Shown here piece after piece: positions 18,480 to 25,708 of a DNA stretch of 28,771 nt (position 1 is its first letter; the number at the start of each line of letters is the position of its first letter). Source of the stretch: an uncultured Desulfobacterales bacterium (GTDB lineage: Bacteria > Desulfobacterota > Desulfobacteria > Desulfobacterales > JAFDCJ01). The notes under the pieces are model-generated. The model worked only from the letters and a program-made list of their open reading frames with translations. It did no database searches and was not told the origin of the DNA. Location: assembly GCA_945787595.1 (NCBI GenBank), contig CALZJV010000172.1:1-28771 (forward strand). Direction: 5' to 3'. The position numbers and the translations under genes are program-made.

Positions 18480-19125
18480 AAAAAATCTGATGATTTTATG
18501 CCACCCGCCCTAAATAGGGGTTATTCCAAGGATCTTAACGTTTGATAATAAGACAGCGGCATGTGTTGTCAAGCACCGTGCCATGCCTGTATCGATAGCG
18601 CCTTGTCCCGCATATATATTCGAAACCGCAACTCCACCGGAGAGCGACTTATTCAATGGGTACAAAACACCTCCGAGGAATCGCCAATTGTTATATTGGT
18701 TCTGCCAGTCTAAAATAATGTGGCGACACGGAAAGTATAGATTAGCCATCCCAACCCATAATTTTAAACTATGACTAGAAGTGTATATGTCGGCTAAATA
18801 AAAACGCATTGAAATGATGAGGAGCGTTTGATTATGCTTAAAAATCTGCATTCTGGAAACTAAATAGCCGTAGTCTTTTCCAGGCTTTTCGCTTAGTTTT
18901 TATTACGGATCCAATTTAAAACAATTGCATAGAGGTATTATCTCACTGTTTACTTGTAACCGAGCTTGCATTCTCTGGATTCCCTCTACGCAGGACAAAT
19001 CACCGTTTACTGGAAACTTGTTACCATTACCGGTCTACAACTTTATTTTTTATTGAAAAAACGGATCTTGTCGGATAAGAAAAATGTATTCTATGAACCA
19101 GTGAACATTCACGTGTGAGGATCCT
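18480..19125. other. divergent intergenic region with operon promoter and leader
   Basis: It separates the minus-strand ligase operon from the plus-strand LarA-like gene. It holds the promoter at 18545-18572 and a perfect small hairpin in the leader (CCCTATTTAGGG, 18508-18519 on the minus strand). From about 18600 to 19060 I see nothing further that I can support. The minus-strand open frame 18510-18851 has no ribosome site and overlaps the promoter. Confidence 0.5.
18545..18572 (-). promoter_or_regulatory. sigma70-type promoter for the six-gene ligase operon
   Basis: On the minus strand TTGACA (18567-18572, perfect -35) is followed after 16 bases by TATTAT (18545-18550, five of six -10 bases). 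Transcription would start near 18538, leaving a leader of about 60 bases before the esterase. No operator repeat is evident. There is no comparable promoter inside the tightly spaced operon, so a single message is likely. Confidence 0.65.
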
Positions 19126-20370
19126 ATGAATCTACCCAAAATGTATCACATTCGTCAAAGATTTGATGATAGCAGAGTTAAAGATATCCGAGAAACGGTG
19201 CGGGCTGAATTGGGCGGATTGTCCTGGTCTGCTATTCAGCCCGGCCAGCGGGTGGCGATCACCGCCGGCAGTCGCGGGATTGCCGACATCGTTGAAATCT
19301 TGGGGACCATCGTAGAATTTTTAAAATCACTCGATGCCGATTCGTTTCTATTTCCGGCCATGGGTAGCCATGGCGGGGCAACGGCCGCGGGGCAGGTTGC
19401 CATGCTGGAGCAGTTGGGCGTCACCGAGGCATCCGTTAAAGCGCCGATTATATCATCCATGAAAACGGAAGAGATCGGATTCACTGAAGACAGCGTCCCG
19501 GTATTTATGGATAAAAACGCTCTGGCTGCCGATCATATCGTGGTGGTCAATCGCATCAAGTCCCACACAAAATTTAAAGCACCCATCGAAAGCGGCCTGA
19601 TGAAGATGATGGCCATCGGCATGGGAAAACTAAAAGGCGCAGAGCTTTACCATAAAGCCGCTGTTCAGTATACCTTTTTCAAAATTATTACAGATGCCGC
19701 CCGCGTGGTAATGACAAAAGCGCCGGTTATCTGCGCCGTGGGAATTCTGGAGAATGCATACGGCGAAACGGCTAAGATTAAAGCTTTAAAACCAGCTGAA
19801 ATTGAAAGCAAGGAAAAAGATCTGTTGCTCCTGTCTAAAAAAATGATGGCCAAACTTCCCTTCAATGAGATCGATCTTTTAATTATTGACGAGATGGGAA
19901 AAGACATCAGTGGGGTCGGCATCGATCCGAATATCACCGGAAGAAATCGAGATCTGCTGGGCGTTTTTTCCCACCCGGTAGAGGTTAAAAGGCTTTTTGT
20001 ACGGGATCTGACGGATAGAACCAAGGGCAATGCCGCTGGAATCGGCCTGGCGGATGTCACCACCAAAAGACTGGTGGACAAAATTGATTATGACGCTACC
20101 TACAAAAATTGTATCACCGGCATCAGCCTGGAAAAAGCTGCGGTGCCCATGTACTTTAAAAACGATCGTGAAGCCATTGAAGTCGCTTTGGGATCCATTG
20201 GCCTTATCCCGGCAGAAAAAAGCAAAATCGTACGCATTAAAAACACTCTGCAATTAGACACCGCTGAAGTGTCCGAAGTCTACGCAGAGACGTTTCAGCG
20301 GAGGCCCGACTTGGAAATTATCTCTGGACCCAATGCTATGGTATTTAACGATAAAAATAATCTCCCGTGA
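19126..20370 (+). CDS. LarA-like nickel-pincer-cofactor-dependent isomerase (lactate racemase domain)
   Basis: The 414-residue protein belongs to the lactate-racemase-like (DUF2088) group, whose members racemise or epimerise 2-hydroxy acids with a lysine-bound nickel pincer nucleotide. Visible segments are PGQRVAITAGSRGI (38-51), FPAMGSHGGATAAGQ (76-90), NRIKSHTKFKAPIESGLMKM (142-161), and GMGKLKGAELYH (165-176). The KSHTKF Lys/His pair is in the right place for cofactor attachment and acid-base chemistry. The start follows GTGAGGATCCT directly and is well supported. The cofactor-making LarB, LarC and LarE are not in the window and would have to come from elsewhere. Next to a uronate-dehydrogenase-like gene, it probably isomerises a sugar acid. 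The family is confident, the substrate unknown. Confidence 0.82.
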   Translation: MNLPKMYHIRQRFDDSRVKDIRETVRAELGGLSWSAIQPGQRVAITAGSRGIADIVEILGTIVEFLKSLDADSFLFPAMGSHGGATAAGQVAMLEQLGVTEASVKAPIISSMKTEEIGFTEDSVPVFMDKNALAADHIVVVNRIKSHTKFKAPIESGLMKMMAIGMGKLKGAELYHKAAVQYTFFKIITDAARVVMTKAPVICAVGILENAYGETAKIKALKPAEIESKEKDLLLLSKKMMAKLPFNEIDLLIIDEMGKDISGVGIDPNITGRNRDLLGVFSHPVEVKRLFVRDLTDRTKGNAAGIGLADVTTKRLVDKIDYDATYKNCITGISLEKAAVPMYFKNDREAIEVALGSIGLIPAEKSKIVRIKNTLQLDTAEVSEVYAETFQRRPDLEIISGPNAMVFNDKNNLP

Positions 20371-20408
20371 GATGGTGATCGGTGAGTAACAATTGAAAGG
20401 AGAAGGTG

Positions 20409-21314
20409 ATGTATAATCGTGTTTTGATGACCGGTGCGGACGGTGTCATCGGACGAGTGCTGCGTGAAGCGTTCAGGGGAGTCTACCCGGTAATGCGTCT
20501 TTCCCATCGCAGGCCATTCGGAGATCCCAAGTCCGGTGAGGAGATCGTACTGGCCAATCTGGAAAACTATGATGAAGTGGATGCCGTCATGGAAGGAGTG
20601 GATGCCGTCATTCACCTGGGAGGCAAGGCCGAGGAAGGGACGTGGGATGTGGTTTTGAAAAGCAATATCCTCGGCGCTTTCAACACGTTCGAGGCTGCCC
20701 GGCGCCATGGAGTAAAGCGCTTTGTGTTTGCCAGCACCAACCATCTTGTCGGTTACTACCGCAGAGACCGCAAGCTGACTGTTAATGAGCCACCGCGTCC
20801 CGATTGCCGTTACGCAGCCACCAAGGTTTTCGGGGAGGCCCTGGCACGGATGTATGCGGACAAACATGACATGAGCAATATCTGCATGCGGATCGGATCG
20901 TTTCAACCCCGGCCGTTGAATGTGCGAATGCTCAGCTGTTGGCTCAGTCACCAGGACATGGTGCAGCTGACCCGGGTGTGTCTGGATGCGCCCCTGGATG
21001 TTCATTACGAAGTGGTATGGGGAGTATCTGGTAATGACCGCAGCTGGTGGGACAACACGCCGGCTGAACGTCTGGGATACCGTCCCCGGGATAATTCCGA
21101 GGACTTTGCTGAAGAGATTTTCGAGGCACAGCGCCGGGCCCAGGAACAGAGTCAGGTCGGATCCAAGAGCGGCACCACGGACGTGGCCGACCAGGCGGCG
21201 GTTGTTTCGGCCATCAAGGCGGTACAGGCCGATGAACCTCCGGCCGAGGGATTGTTCCAGGGAGGTCCCTTCTGCGCCATGGAGTTTACCGGCGATCTGG
21301 ATAAAATTGATTGA
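20409..21314 (+). CDS. NAD-dependent epimerase/dehydratase-fold oxidoreductase, uronate dehydrogenase-like
   Basis: The 301-residue extended SDR has TGADGVIG at residues 8-15 for NAD(P) binding, HLGGKAEEGTW, FASTNHLVGYY (Ser109) and the active pair Tyr135/Lys139 in YAATK. The overall pattern, with MRIGSFQPRP and a tail ending GGPFCAMEFTGD, is that of uronate dehydrogenase relatives, which oxidise galacturonate or glucuronate to the aldarolactone with NAD+. It is about 30 residues longer than the characterised enzymes. ATG at 20409 is preferred over the adjacent GTG at 20406 because AAGGAG then lies at normal distance. It starts 38 bp after the LarA-like gene and 25 bp before the amidohydrolase, so the three likely formed an operon. 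Confidence 0.8.
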   Translation: MYNRVLMTGADGVIGRVLREAFRGVYPVMRLSHRRPFGDPKSGEEIVLANLENYDEVDAVMEGVDAVIHLGGKAEEGTWDVVLKSNILGAFNTFEAARRHGVKRFVFASTNHLVGYYRRDRKLTVNEPPRPDCRYAATKVFGEALARMYADKHDMSNICMRIGSFQPRPLNVRMLSCWLSHQDMVQLTRVCLDAPLDVHYEVVWGVSGNDRSWWDNTPAERLGYRPRDNSEDFAEEIFEAQRRAQEQSQVGSKSGTTDVADQAAVVSAIKAVQADEPPAEGLFQGGPFCAMEFTGDLDKID

Positions 21315-21339
21315 ATTCGACAAACAGGGAGGGATGAAG

Positions 21340-22073
21340 ATGGTTTCATCAGAGGAGAGAAAAACCCCCAGGCTGACCGCCCCAAAAGGGGCCTGCGATA
21401 CACATACGCATTTTTACAATGCCAAATTTCCTTCGGCCGCCACGGCGCTCATGACACCACCCGATGCGTGGGTGGACGACTACCGGTCGCTTCAAAAGCG
21501 GCTGAATCTGGACCGGGTAGTGATCGTCCAGCCGACCACCTACGGTACAGATAACTCTTGTCAGCTGGCGGCGATGAAGGCCTTCGGGGAAAACGCCCGG
21601 GGGGTAATGGTGGCAGACGCTTCGACCAGTGACGAGGAGTTGGACCGGCTGACCCGGCTGGGTGTCCGAGGGGTGCGATTTCATATGCTCCCCGGGGGTG
21701 CCCTACCTTGGGATATTCTGGAAGAGATGGCCGCACGGGTGAACAATTTCGGCTGGCACGTTCAACTCCAAATGAATGGGAGGGAATTTCCCGTGCGGGA
21801 GGCGATGCTCAAACGCCTGCCAGGCGTGCTGGTGGTGGATCATGTGGGGCGGTTCATGGGTCCGGTACCAACCGATGATCCGGCTTTTAAAGTGCTGTTG
21901 CGGTTTCTGGAAACCGGCCGGAGCTGGGTCAAGCTGTCGGCTCCCTATGAATCTTCAGAATCAGGGCCCCCGGATTGGGCGGATGTCACCCCTGAGGCAC
22001 GGGCACTGGCCAAGGCCGCACGACGCGAAACCGGATACTGGTCGACAATCCTGCGGAACTTTACGGATTTTGA
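21340..22073 (+). pseudogene. amidohydrolase-2 family lactonase/galactarolactone isomerase-like, internal deletion and frameshift
   Basis: ATG at 21340, with GGGAGG about 7 bases upstream, opens a TIM-barrel amidohydrolase: GACDTHTHF (HxH metal motif), VIVQPTTYGTDNS, LGVRGVRFHML, WHVQLQMNG, VVDHVGRFMG and WVKLSAPYE. After ALAKAA (about 22017) the frame becomes nonsense and runs on into the convergent gene to 22221. A different frame at 22029-22073 reads NRILVDNPAELYGF-stop, the standard end of this family. So 40-60 residues around the WxSxWPHP-type region were deleted and the frame was shifted. The natural stop is at 22073. Beside a uronate dehydrogenase-like gene this best fits D-galactarolactone isomerase or a related lactone enzyme. 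It is inactive here. Confidence 0.82.
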
Positions 22074-22128
22074 AGGAAAGAAAACTTCATGCGCGCTCAT
22101 CCCTGTAAAGGATCTTCCCACCAAGGGC

Positions 22129-23850
22129 TTAGGGTGTCTTTTTGTCTGCCTTCCCGGACGTCAGGAAATCGAAATCGCAGCCGGTGCCCGCCTGGCTCAC
22201 ATGGTCGTGGAACATACGTAGATAGCCGCGCATCCCGGCAGTGTCGGCGGCCGGGGCGAGGTCGGCCCGGCGACGTTCAAGTTCGTCTTCAGGCACGTCG
22301 AGGGTGAGCATCCGTTCGGGCGCATTCAACGTAATCATGTCGCCATCACGAACCAGAGCCAGCGGCCCGCCGACGACGGCTTCCGGACTGGCGTGCAGAA
22401 TAATGGTGCCGAAGGCGGTGCCGCTCATGCGGGCATCTGAGATGCGCACCATATCCTTGACACCCTGCTGGGCCAGCTTGCGTGGGATCGGGATATAGCC
22501 GGCCTCGGGCATTCCCGGCGCGCCGCGCGGGCCTGCGTTGCGCATGACGAGAATGTCGTCGGCGTTAACGTCAAGGTCGGGATCGTCAATGCGGTTGGAC
22601 AGGTCCTCGATCGACTCGAAGACGACAGCTCGACCCGTATGAACCAGCAGTTCTGCTGTGCTTGCCGATTGCTTGATAATGGCGCCGTCGCCGGCCAGGT
22701 TGCCGCCAAGAACGGCGATTGAACCACCGCTGTGAATGGGATCGCCGAAGCGGCGGACGACGTCTTGCTCGAATGCCGCCGGCAGGTCTTCAATTTCTTC
22801 TCCCAGTGTGCGCCCGGTGACGGTCATGCAGCCCAGGTTGAGCAGGGGCTTAAGTTCACGGAAGATCGCTGCCATGCCGCCCGCCTTGTGCAGGTCGTCC
22901 ATATAGTACTGGCCCGACGGCTTGAGATCGATCAGCACCGGCGTTTCTCGGCCCATGGCGTCGAAAGCCGGGTAATCAATTTCAATGCCGAGGCGACCGG
23001 CGACCGCCGCCAGGTGGACGATGCCGTTGGTCGAGCCGCCAATGGCGAGCAGGATGCGCAAGGCATTGGCCAAGGCATCCGGCGTCATGATTTTGTCCGG
23101 TGTCAAACCCTCGGCGGCCATGGCGACGGCGCGGCCGCCGGCGATTTCAGCGTGGCGCAAACGATCCGCCAAGACGGCAGGAATGGTCGCGCCACCGGGC
23201 AGCATCATGCCCAGGGCCTCGGTCATGCAAGCCATGGTGCTGGCAGTACCCATGACGCCGCAAGTGCCGGCGCTAGGTACCAGGTTGTTGGTGATTTCTT
23301 CGACCTCGTCTTTATCAATCTCGCCAGCCCTATATTTGGCCCAAAAGCGTCTGCAATCGGTGCATGCGCCAACACGTTCTCCGCGATGGGTGCCGGAAAG
23401 CATAGGTCCCGTAACCACCGAAATGGCCGGAAGATTAACGCTGGCGACCGCCATGAGTTGTGCCGGAACGGTCTTGTCGCAGCCGCCGACCAGGATGACC
23501 GCATCCATCGGCTGGGCGCGCATCATTTCCTCGGTGTCCATGGACATCAGGTTGCGCAGGAACATGCTGGTCGGATAGGCGAAGGACTCGTGAAGTGAAA
23601 TGGTTGGGAACTCGATCGGCAGGCCGCCGGCAAGCATGACGCCGCGCTTTAGCGCCGAGACGATCTCCGGGACATTGGCATGGCAGGGGTTGTAGCCGCT
23701 AAAGGTATTGGCGATACCGATCACCGGCCTGCCAAGGGAATCCTCGGTGTAGCCCATGGCCTTAATGAAAGCTTTGCGAAGATAAAGCGAAAAGTCAGGG
23801 TCGCCATAGCTGGTGAGGTTGCGGCGCATGCCTTTATTGTCTTGGCTCAT
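22129..23850 (-). CDS. IlvD/Edd-family dehydratase, sugar-acid (arabonate/xylonate) type likely
   Basis: The intact 573-residue enzyme removes water from a 2,3-dihydroxy acid to give a 2-keto-3-deoxy acid, with an iron-sulphur cluster. Cys56 (NPCHAN), Cys124 (GGCDKT) and Cys197 (AGTCGVMGTAST) have the spacing of the cluster ligands in L-arabonate dehydratase. GACTDCRRFW follows the pattern of the sugar-acid branch rather than of typical branched-chain IlvD. The C-terminal half shows GGSIAVLGGNLA, PGMPEAGYIP, SDARMSGTAFGTIILHASPE (substrate and metal site) and GGPLALVRDGD. The start has GGAGA about 10 bases upstream. It faces the dead amidohydrolase, 55 bp away. Its bases appear richer in GC than its neighbours, a hint of transfer. 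A dihydroxy-acid dehydratase role cannot be excluded. Confidence 0.88.
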   Translation of the reverse strand: MSQDNKGMRRNLTSYGDPDFSLYLRKAFIKAMGYTEDSLGRPVIGIANTFSGYNPCHANVPEIVSALKRGVMLAGGLPIEFPTISLHESFAYPTSMFLRNLMSMDTEEMMRAQPMDAVILVGGCDKTVPAQLMAVASVNLPAISVVTGPMLSGTHRGERVGACTDCRRFWAKYRAGEIDKDEVEEITNNLVPSAGTCGVMGTASTMACMTEALGMMLPGGATIPAVLADRLRHAEIAGGRAVAMAAEGLTPDKIMTPDALANALRILLAIGGSTNGIVHLAAVAGRLGIEIDYPAFDAMGRETPVLIDLKPSGQYYMDDLHKAGGMAAIFRELKPLLNLGCMTVTGRTLGEEIEDLPAAFEQDVVRRFGDPIHSGGSIAVLGGNLAGDGAIIKQSASTAELLVHTGRAVVFESIEDLSNRIDDPDLDVNADDILVMRNAGPRGAPGMPEAGYIPIPRKLAQQGVKDMVRISDARMSGTAFGTIILHASPEAVVGGPLALVRDGDMITLNAPERMLTLDVPEDELERRRADLAPAADTAGMRGYLRMFHDHVSQAGTGCDFDFLTSGKADKKTP

Positions 23851-24036
23851 GCTTATGGTCTCCAGGTTCGTTTAAACTATTAATCAATCCTTAAATTTAA
23901 AACGTTAGGGGTTGCGATCTGCCCTTATGTGATATGTACTGAGTGCAACGAAAAATCAAGAGAATATTAAAAAAAGTAATTTTTTCCCCACGAAATATTT
24001 AGGACACTGACACTCATAATAGCATTGGTTGATGGC

Positions 24037-24065
24037 TTGACACACAAATTTATTTCTGCCATATT
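24037..24065 (+). promoter_or_regulatory. putative sigma70-type promoter for tctCBA
   Basis: TTGACA (24037-24042, perfect -35) is followed after 17 bases by CATATT (24060-24065, four of six -10 bases). It lies about 75 bases ahead of the tctC start, in the divergent gap with the dehydratase gene, so shared control of the two is plausible. Confidence 0.5.
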
Positions 24066-24138
24066 TTGTCATCGCAAAATCCCCTATCTATCGAGCAGTA
24101 TTTTCATCACCGCAACCTTAACCGAAAGGAGAGAAAGT

Positions 24139-25107
24139 ATGAAGAAATATGTAAAATTGATAGGTTTGTTAGTCTTGTGTCTCGTTTTTCTGAGCGGAAC
24201 CATGACGTTTGCAGACGAGTACCCCGCCAAGCCCATCAAACTGATCGTTCCTTGGGGGGCCGGCGGCGGCACTGATGCGCTTATGCGGGTCATCGCCCAC
24301 TTTGCCGGAAAATATCTGGGACAACCCATGGTCGTGGTTAATGTGCCCGGCGTTGGTGGAACCATGGGTGCCAGGCAGGGCAAGGATGCCAAACCGGATG
24401 GCTACACCCTGACCGCCACCCATGAATCGGTTATCTCCTCGAGAATTGTCGGTGTTTCCGATTTCGATTACAGTGATTTCATCCCCATCGCCAATTTGAC
24501 CTTAACCCCGGCCATGGTCGCTGCCCAGCCGAACGCACCCTGGAACGACATGAAAGATATGATCGCCGCGGCCAAAAAGAGTCCGGGATCGATCAAATTC
24601 GGAGCGACTCTGGGCTCGACGAGCCATTTCTTTCCACTGGATATTGCCAATCAGGCCGGCATTGAGTTCAAAATTGTTGGCTATGAAGGCACGGCCAAGC
24701 GGCAGGCGGCCCTGTTGGGAGGATTCCTCGACCTGGGTGAAAGCAACCCGGCAGCTGGTAAGAAGTACTTTGAGGCCAAGAAGCTCAAACCCCTGGGTAT
24801 CGCTACCGAAGAGCGCCATGTACTCCTGCCTAACGTACCCACCCTAAAGGAACAGGGGATTAATGTGCTGTTTGCCGTCAACCGGGGCGTCTGCGCACCA
24901 CTAAAAACTCCTCAGCCGGTCATCGACAAACTGGGTGCTGTCCTCGCAAAGGTCTCCCAGGATCCCGAGTTCGTCGAAAAGATTGCCTCTCTTGGTTCAG
25001 ACGTAAAATACCGCGACCAGGCTGGCTACCAGACCTATATCAAAGAAGAGACCAGTCGACTCGATATGTTAGCCCAAAAATTTAACGTTAAAGCCAAGAA
25101 AAAATAA
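24139..25107 (+). CDS. tctC: TctC/Bug-type tripartite tricarboxylate transporter substrate-binding protein
   Basis: The 322-residue periplasmic protein has a signal peptide (MKKYVKLIGLLVLCLVFLSG, cut near TFA-DEY at about residue 24). It then opens with the Bug-family signature YPAKPIKLIVPWGAGGGTD, followed by VNVPGVGGTMGA, KPDGYTLTATHE, FGATLGSTSHFF and VPTLKEQGI. It captures a carboxylate in the periplasm for the TctAB pump. The start at 24139 is chosen over an in-frame one at 24025 because AAAGGAG lies upstream and the signal peptide begins there. The location next to sugar-acid genes suggests an aldarate, uronate or related organic acid as cargo. The ligand cannot be read from the sequence. 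Confidence 0.93.
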   Translation: MKKYVKLIGLLVLCLVFLSGTMTFADEYPAKPIKLIVPWGAGGGTDALMRVIAHFAGKYLGQPMVVVNVPGVGGTMGARQGKDAKPDGYTLTATHESVISSRIVGVSDFDYSDFIPIANLTLTPAMVAAQPNAPWNDMKDMIAAAKKSPGSIKFGATLGSTSHFFPLDIANQAGIEFKIVGYEGTAKRQAALLGGFLDLGESNPAAGKKYFEAKKLKPLGIATEERHVLLPNVPTLKEQGINVLFAVNRGVCAPLKTPQPVIDKLGAVLAKVSQDPEFVEKIASLGSDVKYRDQAGYQTYIKEETSRLDMLAQKFNVKAKKK

Positions 25108-25127
25108 TTATCCACCTCTGGGACGAA

Positions 25128-25158
25128 GGGACCTTGCCGGCCCGATCGGTAAGGTCCC
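25128..25158 (+). promoter_or_regulatory. intercistronic hairpin between tctC and tctB
   Basis: GGGACCTTGCCG (25128-25139) pairs with CGGTAAGGTCCC (25147-25158) with one G-T wobble around a 7-base loop. There is no T-run after it, so it is more likely an RNA stabiliser or partial attenuator that keeps binding-protein output above that of the membrane genes than a full terminator. Confidence 0.6.
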
Positions 25159-25186
25159 GAACTCAGGTTATCCAGCGGAGCAGGCC

Positions 25187-25696
25187 ATGAAAGAAGACAA
25201 GGTCATCGGTCTCATCCTAATTGCCTTCAGCATCTTTATGTATATCCAGGCAGAGCGGCTGCCCCCTGCTCTGTTTGGTACCCTGGGTGCAGGTTTTGTG
25301 CCCAAGATTCTTTTCGCCATTCTGGCTGGTTGCGGCGCAGTCTTAACCATCCAGAGTCTGATCAGAGATAGAAAAGCCCGCGCCTCGGAAGCTGAGTTGC
25401 AGTCTGACCATGTCGGGCTGGAAGAACCCCGGTTTACGGTGAAGACGTTTCTTAAATACTACCAGTACGTCATCTTTGGTTTTCTGGCCTTTTTGGTATA
25501 TGTGATTCTGATGTATTATCTCGGCTACCCCATCGCTACGTTGATCTTCATGCCGGTTTTTATGTGGGTTTTGGGACCGCGTAACAAGAAGGCTGCACTG
25601 GTTACCACGCTTACCACTCTGGGCGTAACCTTTGTTATCTACTATTCGTTTCTCAAGTTACTAAAGGTCTTTCTACCTGAAGGCAGCTTGTTTTAG
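25187..25696 (+). CDS. tctB: TctB-type small membrane subunit of tripartite tricarboxylate transporter
   Basis: The 169-residue protein has four predicted helices: VIGLILIAFSIFMYI near the start, VPKILFAILAGCGAVLTI, a long one at YVIFGFLAFLVYVILMY with LIFMPVFMWVLG following, and a last one around TTLGVTFVIYYSF. A charged loop lies at about residues 60-85. This matches the poorly conserved TctB subunit that partners TctA. Its start follows a GGAG ribosome site and the hairpin after tctC, and it ends 12 bp before tctA. It has no catalytic residues of its own. Confidence 0.88.
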   Translation: MKEDKVIGLILIAFSIFMYIQAERLPPALFGTLGAGFVPKILFAILAGCGAVLTIQSLIRDRKARASEAELQSDHVGLEEPRFTVKTFLKYYQYVIFGFLAFLVYVILMYYLGYPIATLIFMPVFMWVLGPRNKKAALVTTLTTLGVTFVIYYSFLKLLKVFLPEGSLF

Positions 25697-25708
25697 GAAT
25701 TTATCAAG

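Noticed and set aside
18510..18851. 113-codon minus-strand open frame ahead of the esterase
   Set aside because: It covers the promoter, lacks a ribosome site and has no recognisable fold.
19053..19081. TTGAAA-N17-TAAGAA as a promoter for the LarA-like gene
   Set aside because: The -10 element matches only three of six positions; too weak to annotate.
20295..21323. 342-codon open frame on the minus strand
   Set aside because: It lies antisense to the uronate-dehydrogenase-like gene, whose motifs and ribosome site are clear; the antisense protein has no domain pattern.
22074..22221. C-terminal extension of the amidohydrolase frame
   Set aside because: It is out-of-frame reading after a deletion; the family's true ending is in another frame and stops at 22073.
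22732..23598. 288-codon open frame on the plus strand
   Set aside because: Antisense to the IlvD/Edd gene in GC-rich DNA; His/Gly/Ala-rich composition typical of a shadow frame.
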